A stretch of DNA of 64,000 nucleotides from an uncultured Collinsella sp. (GCA_900542325.1 UQMY01000008.1:6596-70595), one strand, 5' to 3'. Positions 1 through 8,310 are shown, counted from the stretch's first letter. Notes: generated from the letters alone by a model not told the origin. Translations and numbers: made by a program.

Positions 1-2809
1 CACGACCGGCACGCCCGCTCATCTGGTTGAACTCAATGGCGCCAAACGGCATGTGGTACAGCACGACATGGCGGATATCGGGCAGATTGACACCCTCGCC
101 AAAGGCGGAGGTCGAAACGATGCAGCTGAGGCTTCCGTCTCGGAATGCTTCCTCCACGCGGCGGCGATCGGAGCGCGCAAGCCCCGCGTTATAGAACGCG
201 ATATGGGTTGCGCAATCGGGCACACGCTTGCGCAACGTCTTGGCGAGCGCCACGGACTGGTCGCGCGAATTGACGTAAATGACGGTCTTCTCCCCCGTCG
301 CCACGATCGACACCAAACGGTTCTCGCGGCTCGCAAGGTCGCGGTCGTCCTCGAGCTGCAGGTTCTCGCGCACCGTCTCGTCGACCACCGTGCGAGTAAT
401 CGGCAGCATGCGGGCAAGCTCGGCCACGACCGGAGCCGTCGCGGTGGCCGTCGCAGCCATAACAACCGGGTCGCCCAGGGCTTTGAGGATATCGGGCATG
501 TCGAGATAGGCGCTGCGGTCGCCGCCCTTGGCAAGGCCGGCGTGGTGCGCCTCATCGATAACGACAAAGCCGATGCGGCCCGAACGCGCGAAGCGGTCAC
601 GGTGGATAGATAGGAACTCGGGCGTCGTGAGCACGATACCGGTGCGGCCCGAAGCTAGACCGGCGAACACATCATCGCGTGCGGCCTCCACGGTCTCGCC
701 GGTCAGCACGCCAACGCCAATGCCAAGCGCTGCCATCGTCGACGAGAGGTGATAGGCCTGGTCGGCAACAAGCGCACGCAGCGGATAGACAAAGATGCTC
801 GCACGTCCGCGAAGGACAGCCTCGCGCGCAGCATGTACATGGAAGATGAGAGACTTGCCGCGGCCCGTTCCCATAACGGCCAAGACGCTCTGGTGGTCGG
901 CCAAGGCATCGAGCGCCTCAACCTGCGCGCAGTGCGGCTGGTTCGATCCGATAAAGCTATGGATAAGCGAGCGCGTGAGCTCGGTATAGGAAAGCTGGGC
1001 GAGCGTCTCGCGCTTACGCGACTCCAGGCGCAGGCCGGAATCCGCCGGCTGCACGCCACGACGAAGCTCGCATGCCGGATCGTCGACGCTGGGCAGCGTG
1101 GTATCGCGGACCAAGACATCCTTGATCATGAGCTTGGGCTTCACACGCCCCTGCCAATGCTCGGCAACGGCCTCGAACACCAAGTCGACAGCGCTATCGC
1201 AGTTGATGAGCTTATCGATTTGCGGCACGCGGAACATAATGGCCGGCACACTCGCGGCGCCATCGGTCGCCACAAAGCGCATGTGCTCGCCGGTTTTGCC
1301 CACCACGGCGCGGTCGCACATCGTCACGCCCTCGGCAGCCAGCAGCGGCACCTTGTTGCCCTGGCCAAACGGCTCAAGACGGGAGATCTGCTCGATGGTC
1401 TCGATATTCAGCTCGGAAAGGTCGACGGTGGCGGCGACCTCGTCGGTGTCTTCAAAGTCCTCGGCGGGAAGCTCCGATAGCACGGCGGAAAGGCGGCGGC
1501 GGAACTCATCGAGCTTGGATGCCTCGATGGTCACACCCACCGCACCGGCATGTCCGCCGCGACGAATCAGCAGGTCGGAACAGCGCTCGACGGCGTCAAA
1601 CAGGTTAACTTTGCCCACCGAGCGACCAGAGCCGCGCGCGATACCGTCCTCGATCGAGAACAGTAGCGCCGGCACGTGATAGCGGTTGGTCAGACGGCTT
1701 GCCACGATGCCCTTGACGCCCTCGTGCCAGCCCTCGCCACCCACGACGATTGCGCGCCCGCCGTCATAAGTCTCCTCGACCTTCGCCATGGCATCGCGCG
1801 TAAGCTCGGCCTCGATCTCGCGGCGTTGGCGATTGATTTCCTCGAGCTCGGCGGCAAGAGCGCTCGCTTCGATGGGGTCGCGGGCAAGCAGCAGGTCGAG
1901 CGCCAGCTTGGGATCAGCCATGCGGCCGGCAGCATTCAGACGAGGGATGAGCGAAAACGACAGGCCGTCGGCCGTAATGGTAGAAAGGTCGGCCTTGGCA
2001 AGTGCGGCAAGCGCGATATAGCCGGGGCGGGCCGTCACGCGCATCTGCTGGATGCCCTCGGCGACCAGTGCGCGATTCTCGGGCGTGAGCGGCATCATGT
2101 CGGACACGGTGCCCAGCGCTGCGACCTCTATCAGCGAACGCCAATACGACGGCTTGCCCAAACGCTCGCCCAGGACCTGCACCAGCTTGAGCGCCACGCC
2201 GGCACCGGCAAGCTCGCGCGAGGGACCCTCGTCCTCGAGCTTGGGGTCGGTCAGGGGCACGCCCTGCGGCACCTGGTCGGAGGGCTCGTGATGGTCCGTG
2301 ACCACCAAATCGATCCCCAGGCTCTCCAGATAGGAAACCTCTTCCTTGGCGGCAATACCGTTATCGACGGTCACAATCAGGTTGGGTTGGGCGAGCTCGT
2401 TGACGCGGTCGAGCGCCGCACGCGACAGGCCGTAGCCCTCGTCAAAGCGATGCGGAATAAACGGCGTGACATCGGCGCCAAACGTGCGCAATGCCTCGGT
2501 CAACAGGCAGGTCGACGTAATACCGTCAACATCAAAATCGCCAAAGACCGCAATGTGCTCGTGGCTGCGAATAGCGCGCTCAACGCGGTCGGCGACGACC
2601 GCCATGCCCGGAATAACGAGCGGGTCGGCCCAGTCGCGATCGAGCGAAGGCGTCAAAAACAGCTGGCCTTCTTCGATGGATGTAATGCCGTGCGCAACCA
2701 TAATGCGCGCCACCAGCCCGGGTATGCCCAGGCCAGCCGAAAACTCCTTTTCGAGCTCGGGGTTTTGCCGAGCGACTGCCCAGCGATGCGTCGTCTTAAG
2801 CGATGACAT
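1..2809 (-). CDS. recJ: RecJ single-stranded-DNA exonuclease fused to a superfamily 2 helicase domain (3' end beyond window)
   Basis: Reading leftward from an ATG at 2809, the frame stays open for 936 codons to the window edge. The N-terminal half carries the RecJ/DHH phosphoesterase motifs: DFDVDG (residues 91-96), VDNG (148-151), DHH (172-174) and GTVSDMMPL further on, with a DHHA1-type GGHAGAVG near residue 420. From about residue 560 a helicase follows: a Walker A-like GTGRGKS near 646, IDEAHH near 751, an ATATAT motif III, and a C-terminal lobe with GEGVNLPD and QMSGRAGR at the very edge. RecJ degrades single-stranded DNA 5' to 3' in recombination and mismatch repair; the fused helicase could supply its own unwinding. 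Ordinary RecJ is roughly 550-800 residues, so the fusion is large. A GTG at 2854 in the same frame is an alternative start but has no ribosome binding site. Confidence 0.9.
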   Translation of the reverse strand, partial: MSSLKTTHRWAVARQNPELEKEFSAGLGIPGLVARIMVAHGITSIEEGQLFLTPSLDRDWADPLVIPGMAVVADRVERAIRSHEHIAVFGDFDVDGITSTCLLTEALRTFGADVTPFIPHRFDEGYGLSRAALDRVNELAQPNLIVTVDNGIAAKEEVSYLESLGIDLVVTDHHEPSDQVPQGVPLTDPKLEDEGPSRELAGAGVALKLVQVLGERLGKPSYWRSLIEVAALGTVSDMMPLTPENRALVAEGIQQMRVTARPGYIALAALAKADLSTITADGLSFSLIPRLNAAGRMADPKLALDLLLARDPIEASALAAELEEINRQRREIEAELTRDAMAKVEETYDGGRAIVVGGEGWHEGVKGIVASRLTNRYHVPALLFSIEDGIARGSGRSVGKVNLFDAVERCSDLLIRRGGHAGAVGVTIEASKLDEFRRRLSAVLSELPAEDFEDTDEVAATVDLSELNIETIEQISRLEPFGQGNKVPLLAAEGVTMCDRAVVGKTGEHMRFVATDGAASVPAIMFRVPQIDKLINCDSAVDLVFEAVAEHWQGRVKPKLMIKDVLVRDTTLPSVDDPACELRRGVQPADSGLRLESRKRETLAQLSYTELTRSLIHSFIGSNQPHCAQVEALDALADHQSVLAVMGTGRGKSLIFHVHAAREAVLRGRASIFVYPLRALVADQAYHLSSTMAALGIGVGVLTGETVEAARDDVFAGLASGRTGIVLTTPEFLSIHRDRFARSGRIGFVVIDEAHHAGLAKGGDRSAYLDMPDILKALGDPVVMAATATATAPVVAELARMLPITRTVVDETVRENLQLEDDRDLASRENRLVSIVATGEKTVIYVNSRDQSVALAKTLRKRVPDCATHIAFYNAGLARSDRRRVEEAFRDGSLSCIVSTSAFGEGVNLPDIRHVVLYHMPFGAIEFNQMSGRAGR

Positions 2810-3084
2810 AGGCGCCCACCCCCGATAGGGGCAGGTCGCCGCGATACCTCTCACGGTTCATAGCGATGAGTCCTCTGTGTATGCCCGCTTCGGCAGGCAG
2901 ATCTGTTGAACGGATTTATTATACCGTGCGGCACGGACGCACAACGTCCAGCACGCCGCGGTTTCGATAAACGAGGGCGGTAATAGCCTCGAAATATTCG
3001 AGCGTTTCTGACGCACGGACGCATGCGAGCGTCTAGCATATCCATTCAAAACGGATTCACGAGCAAAGGGAGTCACAAGAGCAT

Positions 3085-4083
3085 ATGAAGCAATGGGTTG
3101 GACTGGGCAAGTTTCTTGCGGGGCACATGCAGGTCATCGTTCCGATTTGCGTGGCACTCGGCGTGCTCTTTCCCCAACAGATTGGCGTACTCAAGCCCAT
3201 CGTTCCCACCTTGTTTGCCTTTATGACGTTTCAGGGTGCGCTCAGCAACACCTTTCACCAGGTAACCGAGGTGTTCCGCCGTCCGTTGCACCTAGTCTTG
3301 GCGCTGCTCGTCTCGGCGGTGCTTATTCCCATCGCGGCGTATGCCATGGGGTCACTCTTCTTTGGCTCCAACCCCAACCTTGTCTGCGTCATTGTGCTCG
3401 AATACAGCGTGCCCGTGGCCGTCACCGCTTTTATGTGGATCAGCATGTTCGGCGGCAACGGCCCGCTCGCGCTCACCATCATCCTGACGTCCTCGGTCAT
3501 CTCACCTGTGACGATTCCGCTTACGCTCAAGCTCCTGCTGGGCGCCACCGTCTCGATCGATGTACCGAGCATGATGCAAGACATGGCATTTATGATCGCC
3601 ATCCCCGCCGTGCTCGGCATCGTGATCAACGAGCTCACGCGTGGATGGGGACACGAGAAGCTCTCCCCCGCGCTCTCGCCCGCCTGCAAGTTCATGATGA
3701 TGGGCGTTATCGCCTCCAACTCCACCGCCATGAGCGAGTACGTGCTGCACATGAACGCGGTGCGCTTGGAAGTCGCCCTCTTTATTTTGGTCTTCGCCAT
3801 CAGCGGCTTTGTCGTCGGTTTTCTGGTCGCACGTGCGCTGCATCTGCCATATAGCGAGACGACTACCATGTGCTTTACCTGCGGCATGCGCAACATCTCT
3901 TCGGGCGCCGTCATCGCCACACAGTACTTTCCGGGCGAGGTCGTGTTCCCCGTCATGTGCGGAACGCTGTTTCAGCAGGTGCTTGCCTCGCTTATCGGAC
4001 ATCTCTTTGAGTGCCTAACCTGCGAGGAGCGCACCAAACAGCGCAAGCGGGTCGAAGCCGGCCGCGACGCCATGGGACGCTAG
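3085..4083 (+). CDS. Bile acid:sodium symporter (BASS/SBF) family transporter
   Basis: A 332-residue, very hydrophobic protein with about nine or ten membrane segments. The segment CGMRNISSGAVIATQYFPGE (about residues 268-287) matches the conserved GMRN region of the BASS family, which couples sodium entry to import of organic anions. The family name does not fix the substrate: bacterial members carry bile acids, pantoate or keto acids. The ATG at 3085 follows an AAAGGGAG sequence. It stands alone, with recJ divergent upstream and a convergent gene pair downstream. Family is well supported; the substrate is not known. Confidence 0.8.
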   Translation: MKQWVGLGKFLAGHMQVIVPICVALGVLFPQQIGVLKPIVPTLFAFMTFQGALSNTFHQVTEVFRRPLHLVLALLVSAVLIPIAAYAMGSLFFGSNPNLVCVIVLEYSVPVAVTAFMWISMFGGNGPLALTIILTSSVISPVTIPLTLKLLLGATVSIDVPSMMQDMAFMIAIPAVLGIVINELTRGWGHEKLSPALSPACKFMMMGVIASNSTAMSEYVLHMNAVRLEVALFILVFAISGFVVGFLVARALHLPYSETTTMCFTCGMRNISSGAVIATQYFPGEVVFPVMCGTLFQQVLASLIGHLFECLTCEERTKQRKRVEAGRDAMGR

Positions 4084-4113
4084 GCTGTCCGCATTACGCG
4101 GGTGTTAGTCTTG

Positions 4114-4911
4114 CTATACGAGCGTTTCCAGATGCGCACGCAGACGCTCAGCATCGATATCGAGCGTCGTCTCGGCATTGACTTGGGCCAAACGATAGCC
4201 GACAAAGTAGGGCGAAACCACCCAACGCGGCAACACCTTGGCAATGGTCCGGCCGTCCATGTGGTAGAAGAACAAGTTGTACGACTCCGCGCGGCCGCCG
4301 TGGTGCTCGTGCAGGATATAGTGCAGGGCCACCTGAATCGCATCGGCAAACAGGTCCGCTTCGGCTTGGTCGCGGGCGTCGTCGCTGGCGGCGATTCCCT
4401 GTGGAGCCGAGACGTTAACCTCAAAGAATCCCATAATCGGTTCGGTTGAGATGTTGACCGAGATTCTCCCCTGTTGCCAAACATTGATGCCTTCGAAATT
4501 GGCGGAAGCCAGCGAAGCATAGCCGTCTTCCTGCTCCAAGCCCACAATCTGCATGTGTGGATGGACGAGGCTGCCGCCCGAAAGCGGGCCTTTGTTCTTG
4601 TACAGGAGCACACTGCGGTACTGTTGGGAATCGAGCATCTGCTGCCAACAGCCCAGGGCAAACCGCATCACATGATGCAGCTCATCCGGTTCATAGGTCG
4701 CCAGGTCGGCGTCGTGATTGGCAGACTCGATCAATACGGTCTGACGGGTGGCCCGCAAGGTCTTGAACTTATTCTCGAGCCAGATGCAGTCACCATCGCG
4801 CTGGATGACGCTGGCGAGCCCCTCCGTATCACAAAAGGGGCACGCGGTGCCAGGGCGACGATTATCGTCGGGCTTACCGCTCGCCTGCTGAACGTCAAAT
4901 ACCAGTGCCAC
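4114..4911 (-). CDS. DUF4931 protein, galactose-1-phosphate uridylyltransferase-like (HIT superfamily)
   Basis: A 265-residue protein starting at a GTG whose GGAGGT ribosome binding site lies in the last codons of cutC, so the two genes are probably co-translated. CPFCDTEG near the N terminus looks like half of a zinc site. SGGSLVHPHMQIVG (about residues 109-122) carries the HxHxQ pattern of GalT-type nucleotidyl transferases of the HIT superfamily. This fits DUF4931, a GalT-like family of unknown substrate. It is shorter than true GalT (about 350 residues) and no Leloir pathway genes are nearby, so I do not call it galT. Confidence 0.7.
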   Translation of the reverse strand: MALVFDVQQASGKPDDNRRPGTACPFCDTEGLASVIQRDGDCIWLENKFKTLRATRQTVLIESANHDADLATYEPDELHHVMRFALGCWQQMLDSQQYRSVLLYKNKGPLSGGSLVHPHMQIVGLEQEDGYASLASANFEGINVWQQGRISVNISTEPIMGFFEVNVSAPQGIAASDDARDQAEADLFADAIQVALHYILHEHHGGRAESYNLFFYHMDGRTIAKVLPRWVVSPYFVGYRLAQVNAETTLDIDAERLRAHLETLV

Positions 4912-4914
4912 AGG

Positions 4915-5592
4915 TTACACCTCCAGCGGCACGATCTTGGTGCCATGCAGCTCGGAGACGCCAAGTGCTGCCGCCACGGCATCGCGGTTGGCCGTGGTAA
5001 TGCCGCCGCCAGGAAGGATGGTCAGGCGGTCGCCCGCGTACTCGATCAAGCGGACCAGGTTTTCGAAGTTGCCCTCGATCGACGTACCGGCAGCGCCGCC
5101 ATGCGTGAGGATGCGCGTAACGCCGCAGTCGGCAAGTGTATCAATCGCATCGAGCTGAGCCTCGGGCGAGAGCTGGTCAAACGCCATGTGAAAGGTGATG
5201 TCGATGGGCTCACGCTTGCATTCCTCGGTCGCGCAGCCCGCAGCCATCACGAGTGCGCCCAACGTAAGCTCGTCGAGCGCCCATCCGCCGGCACAAGGCT
5301 TGCAGCAGCCAAAGACCAGACCGTCAACTCCGGCGCTCACAGCAAGGCCCAGGTCCATCTCCATCATGCGCAGCTCGTCCTGGTTGTAATGAAAGTCGCC
5401 ACCACGCGGACGAATCATGCACATCACTCGCGCATCGTGCTCGCGAGCGTAGTTGACCGTGGCGCTGATAACGCCGGCGGAAGGCGTGGTACCGCCAACG
5501 GCAAGGTTGTCGCACAGCTCAATACGACTCGCACCGGCCTTAATGGCCGCCGGCACCCGCTCAAAGTTCTCGGCACAAAACTCGTACAACAT
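4915..5592 (-). CDS. cutC: CutC family protein
   Basis: The 225-residue product begins MLYEFCAENFERVPAAIKAG and contains RIELCDNLAVGGTTPS, MIRPRGGDFHY, GLVFGC, THGG and LPGGGI, the hallmarks of the CutC TIM-barrel family. CutC was linked to copper homeostasis in E. coli, but its enzymatic role is uncertain. The frame is open upstream to 5802, but that part falls in palindromic non-coding DNA and lacks family similarity, so the ATG at 5592 is chosen. It heads a two-gene unit with the DUF4931 gene, whose ribosome binding site it overlaps. Confidence 0.85.
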   Translation of the reverse strand: MLYEFCAENFERVPAAIKAGASRIELCDNLAVGGTTPSAGVISATVNYAREHDARVMCMIRPRGGDFHYNQDELRMMEMDLGLAVSAGVDGLVFGCCKPCAGGWALDELTLGALVMAAGCATEECKREPIDITFHMAFDQLSPEAQLDAIDTLADCGVTRILTHGGAAGTSIEGNFENLVRLIEYAGDRLTILPGGGITTANRDAVAAALGVSELHGTKIVPLEV

Positions 5593-5650
5593 AGATAGGC
5601 CCCCAAAGACAGCAAATGTTTTCCGACGGGCATTGTCACACATCCCCATG

Positions 5651-5719
5651 AAGTTGCGGTGGAATAGGGACTGTTTTGGCCTCTGGAGCCCGTATTCAGT
5701 CCCAATTTCACCGCAACTT
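5651..5719. repeat. Imperfect 69-nt palindrome
   Basis: Two 23-nt arms (5651-5673 and 5697-5719) are inverted copies with two mismatches, starting AAGTTGCGGTG. They are separated by 23 nt. There is no T tract, so it looks more like a REP-type palindrome than a terminator. It lies between cutC and a strong hairpin. Confidence 0.7.
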
Positions 5720-5721
5720 AA

Positions 5722-5756
5722 AGGGGTGCTGACCGAAATGGTCAGCACCCCTTTTT
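5722..5756 (+). terminator. Strong hairpin with T tract, orphan terminator
   Basis: A perfect 13-bp stem (AGGGGTGCTGACC, loop GAAAT) is followed by TTTTT on the plus strand. No plus-strand gene ends just upstream, since cutC is transcribed away from it. It may block antisense transcription or be the remnant of a lost gene. Confidence 0.65.
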
Positions 5757-5768
5757 GCTGTATAGAAG

Positions 5769-5824
5769 TAGTCGTTGGGGACGTTCTTAAACGACTATTC
5801 ATTCAAGAACGTCCCCAACGACTA
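5769..5824. repeat. 56-nt REP-like palindrome, copy A
   Basis: Perfect 20-nt inverted arms TAGTCGTTGGGGACGTTCTT (5769-5788) and its complement (5805-5824), with a 16-nt loop. The same element recurs at 7348-7403 and, truncated, at 61957-62006. The form resembles REP/REPIN elements mobilised by REP-associated tyrosine transposases; no such gene is in the window. Confidence 0.85.
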
Positions 5825-5987
5825 TGCCAGGATCAGGCACGCTTTGGTGCGGGAAGGTAGCTGCTCAGAAATGTGGTCGAATGAGAGTTGCATCAAAGGA
5901 GCACTGGTTGGTGTTTCGCGCGATGCGTCAACCGACACTCGTCGCTATACCGGGGACAGACAGACCGGGCTCCCTATACGACAACTG

Positions 5988-6027
5988 TTGACATCATATA
6001 CTATGTGTCATATAGTAGGTGTTACAC
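5988..6027 (+). promoter_or_regulatory. Consensus promoter overlapped by a dyad, likely PadR autoregulatory operator
   Basis: TTGACA at 5988-5993, a 17-nt spacer and TATAGT at 6011-6016 form a near-consensus sigma-70 promoter. An inverted repeat TACTAT-N7-ATAGTA (5999-6017) covers the -10 box and GTGTTACAC (6019-6027) follows directly. PadR proteins typically repress their own operon from such dyads, so a bound dimer would block polymerase. The PadR start codon is 27 nt further on. Confidence 0.65.
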
Positions 6028-6053
6028 AGTATACTACGAAAGGAGGTGTGCGG

Positions 6054-6374
6054 ATGGAGGCACAGATGAAGCGCGGCTTCCTCGAGGCCTGCGTGCTCGC
6101 GGCCGTCTCGGGCGAGGAATCCTACGGCTATCAGATCGTGAAGGACGTGCCCGCGAGCATGGGGCTCACGGAGTCCACGCTCTATCCGTTGCTCAAGCGC
6201 CTGGAGAAGGCAGGGTGCATCACGGCGCGCTCCGCCGAGCACAACGGGCGGCTGCGAAGGTACTACCGCATCACGGACACCGGGCATGAGCGTATCGCCG
6301 AGTTCCTCGCCGAATGGCCATCCGTGCAGGAAATCTACAGTTACGTGAAGGGAGCGCACCATGACGCGCGATGA
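6054..6374 (+). CDS. PadR family transcriptional regulator
   Basis: A 106-residue winged-helix protein. It opens MEAQMKRGFLEACVLAAVS and has ESYGYQIVKD, the LTESTLYPLLKRLEKAGCI recognition helix region and a GRLRRYYRIT wing, all typical of PadR. The ATG at 6054 follows a near-perfect AAAGGAGGT at 6039-6047. It overlaps the DUF1700 gene by 14 nt. PadR-DUF1700-DUF4097 operons are common in Firmicutes and Coriobacteria, where the regulator represses a membrane module that probably responds to envelope or cell-state signals. The dyad-bearing promoter just upstream suggests autorepression. Confidence 0.9.
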   Translation: MEAQMKRGFLEACVLAAVSGEESYGYQIVKDVPASMGLTESTLYPLLKRLEKAGCITARSAEHNGRLRRYYRITDTGHERIAEFLAEWPSVQEIYSYVKGAHHDAR

Positions 6375-6993
6375 GTTCTTGAACCGGCTGGGCGAGCTTC
6401 TGGCCTGTCTGCCGGCAGATCAGGTAAAGGAAACGCAGGAGTTCTACGCGGAGGCCATCGCCGACCGTATGGAGGACGGCATGACGGAGGCCGAGGCTGT
6501 GGCCGCCATGGGCACGCTCGGTGAGGTCGCCGAGGCAACGCTCGACGAACTGCCCGCCGTGCCGCGCGCAATTGCGAGGACCAAGCGCAAGAGCACGGCG
6601 CTTCTATGGGCGCTCGCCATCGTGGGCTCTCCGGTATGGATTCCGCTGCTGCTCGCGTTCATCGCCGTTGCCGCTACAGTCTACATCTGCATTTGGGTTC
6701 TTGCGCTCTGCGTGTGGATCGTGGCCGCGGCATTCGGGGGCGCGGGCGTGGTGGGGCTCCTGTTCACCGTGGACGGCATCATTATCGGGCATGTTCCGTA
6801 CGTTTTAACCTCGATGGGAATGGGATTCGCTTCCATCGGTGTGGCGCTCCTCGCGGGAGCCGGTGCCTGGACGGCGTCCAAGCAGATCGCGCGCCTCTCT
6901 GCCCTTTGGGCGAAGAAAGCCGTTTCGCCCTTCTGGAAAGATCGAGGCAGTAAGAGCCGCAGGGGCGCTGAGGCGGCGCCGCTTACGGCATAG
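6361..6993 (+). CDS. DUF1700 family membrane protein
   Basis: A 210-residue protein. Its N-terminal 75 residues (FLNRLGELLACLPADQVKETQEFYAEAIADRMEDGMTEAEAVAAMG, seen in parts) match the helical cytoplasmic part of DUF1700. The rest holds several hydrophobic segments (about residues 82-170) and a basic tail. In related operons the protein is the partner of a PadR regulator and a DUF4097 protein, possibly passing a membrane signal. It overlaps padR, so translation is likely coupled. Function is not established. Confidence 0.8.
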   Translation: MTRDEFLNRLGELLACLPADQVKETQEFYAEAIADRMEDGMTEAEAVAAMGTLGEVAEATLDELPAVPRAIARTKRKSTALLWALAIVGSPVWIPLLLAFIAVAATVYICIWVLALCVWIVAAAFGGAGVVGLLFTVDGIIIGHVPYVLTSMGMGFASIGVALLAGAGAWTASKQIARLSALWAKKAVSPFWKDRGSKSRRGAEAAPLTA

Positions 6994-7007
6994 GAAGGAG
7001 TGCAAAC

Positions 7008-7271
7008 ATGTCCAGCGTAAAAAAGATTTACCTTGCCGTAGCGGGTGGGCTTGTTGCCACGGGGCTCGTCCTGGCTGCTATCGGATTTGTGGCCTCCGGC
7101 TTTAACCTCGCTGTGTTCAACACACAGATCGACCTGCGCGATGACACCATCATTCTGGGTGGTGTTGAAATAGACGACCCGACAGGGCTTCCACTCATCG
7201 AGCAGCTTGCCGAGGTTGGCGAGATCCATATTGGATCTGCAACGGCTGGTTCGTCTTCTCCTCGCAAATGA
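7008..7271 (+). pseudogene. Truncated DUF4097-type membrane protein (87 residues)
   Basis: This ORF follows the DUF1700 gene by 14 nt with a GGAAGGAG ribosome binding site. It opens with a membrane segment (about residues 7-30) and a short acidic stretch, as DUF4097 proteins of PadR-DUF1700 operons do. It stops at 87 residues, before any beta-repeat domain; intact members are about 250-300 residues, like the one at 43457-44353 here. Immediately after the stop the sequence becomes a minus-strand ParB-like fragment and a palindrome. A deletion or recombination probably removed the 3' two-thirds. The short protein may still be made. Confidence 0.55.
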
Positions 7272-7339
7272 TCGAGCTCGTAGCAGCCATCCCCCTTCGG
7301 GCGCACCACGACGGGCGTAAGCACGCCGCCCTCGAAGCC
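7268..7339 (-). pseudogene. Fragment of a ParB/Spo0J-like N-terminal domain
   Basis: Reading leftward, 24 codons give a peptide containing GVLTPVVVRPKGDGCYEL, which matches the ParB N-terminal signature (GxLxPivVrp-dgyeliaGerR) up to the point where GERR should follow. There is no start or rest of the domain. It abuts the truncated DUF4097 gene on one side and palindrome copy B on the other. It is most likely a scar from a lost plasmid or integrative element. Confidence 0.5.
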
Positions 7340-7347
7340 TTTTGACC

Positions 7348-7403
7348 TAGTCGCTGGGGACGTTCTTAAACGACTAGTCTTTCAAGAACGTCCCCAGCAA
7401 CTA
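7348..7403. repeat. 56-nt REP-like palindrome, copy B
   Basis: Arms TAGTCGCTGGGGACGTTCTT (7348-7367) and 7384-7403 are inverted copies with one mismatch, and the 16-nt loop is nearly the same as in copy A. It borders the ParB fragment. Confidence 0.85.
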
Positions 7404-7596
7404 CCCCAAATGCCAGAACCAAAGCAGCGCCGCAAGCAGAGGACGGACAGCGAGCGGGCACCAGAGCGAACAAATTGGCATGAAAAGAGGACGGCATAGA
7501 CCTTCTGGTCATGCCGTCCTCTTTGAATGACAAGTTGTCGCTTGGCGCCCCGCACAGCGCCGGCCGGTCCGCCGTTCGATAGAACGGCGGAACCGC
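7404..7596 (-). terminator. liv operon terminator in a 193-nt gene-free stretch
   Basis: The hairpin at 7484-7524 has perfect 14-bp arms (AAAGAGGACGGCAT) and ends in TTTTC on the minus strand, 72 nt past the livF stop. I see nothing else in this stretch. Confidence 0.7.
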
Positions 7597-8310
7597 CTAA
7601 CCGCCCAGGTAGGCTTTACGCACGTTGTCGTCGTGGAGCAGCTCTTGGCCGCTGCCGGTCATGGTGATCTTGCCGGTCTCGAGCACATAGCCGCGTGTGG
7701 CGATGGAAAGCGCCATCTGTGCGTTTTGCTCGACCAGGAGCACCGTGGTCCCGGCCTTATGCAGATCCTCGACGATCTGGAAGATCTGCTCAATCAGAAT
7801 CGGCGCCAGACCCATGGAAGGCTCATCGAGCATGAGCAGCTTGGGGTTGCTCATAAGGGCGCGCCCCATAACGAGCATCTGCTGCTCGCCGCCCGAAAGG
7901 GTGCCGGCGACCTGGCGACGGCGCTCCTTAAGGCGCGGGAACTGCTCGTAGACGCGCTCAAGGCCCGGAGCCACCGTGGACTTGGGCTGCGTGTAGGCGC
8001 CCATCTCCAGGTTCTCCTCGACCGTCATCTGCAAAAAGGCGCGACGGCCCTCGGGCACCTGGGCCAGGCCCTTGCCCACCAGTTTATCGGCAGGCGTATG
8101 GGTAATGTCCTCGCCCATAAACTTGATGGAGCCGGTCTTGGAACGCAGCAGGCCCGAGACGGTTTTAAGCGTCGTGGACTTACCGGCGCCGTTCGCGCCG
8201 ATCAGGGCCACGATCTCGCCCTCGTTGACGTTAAAGGAGATGTCCTTGATGGCGTGGATAGCGCCGTACCAGACGTTGATGTTGTAGACGGAAAGCATCG
8301 GCTCTGCCAT
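7597..8310 (-). CDS. livF: Branched-chain amino acid ABC transporter, ATP-binding protein LivF
   Basis: A 237-residue ABC ATPase with Walker A GANGAGKST (residues 38-46), a GTLSGGEQQMLVMGRAL signature, the LLMLDEPSMGLAP Walker B and a switch histidine context LLVEQN. The short LivF type, with MGLAPILIEQIF after Walker B, is distinct from LivG. With LivG it forms the nucleotide-binding pair on the inner membrane face of a high-affinity leucine/isoleucine/valine importer. The ATG overlaps the livG stop by one base. It is the last gene before a hairpin terminator. Confidence 0.93.
   Translation of the reverse strand: MAEPMLSVYNINVWYGAIHAIKDISFNVNEGEIVALIGANGAGKSTTLKTVSGLLRSKTGSIKFMGEDITHTPADKLVGKGLAQVPEGRRAFLQMTVEENLEMGAYTQPKSTVAPGLERVYEQFPRLKERRRQVAGTLSGGEQQMLVMGRALMSNPKLLMLDEPSMGLAPILIEQIFQIVEDLHKAGTTVLLVEQNAQMALSIATRGYVLETGKITMTGSGQELLHDDNVRKAYLGG

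Noticed and set aside
53..2806. Several plus-strand open frames across 1-2806.
   Set aside because: The minus-strand frame gives RecJ and helicase motifs in order over its whole length; the plus-strand frames give none.
4114..4911. galT of the Leloir pathway.
   Set aside because: It is shorter than GalT and fits DUF4931; no galK or galE is nearby.
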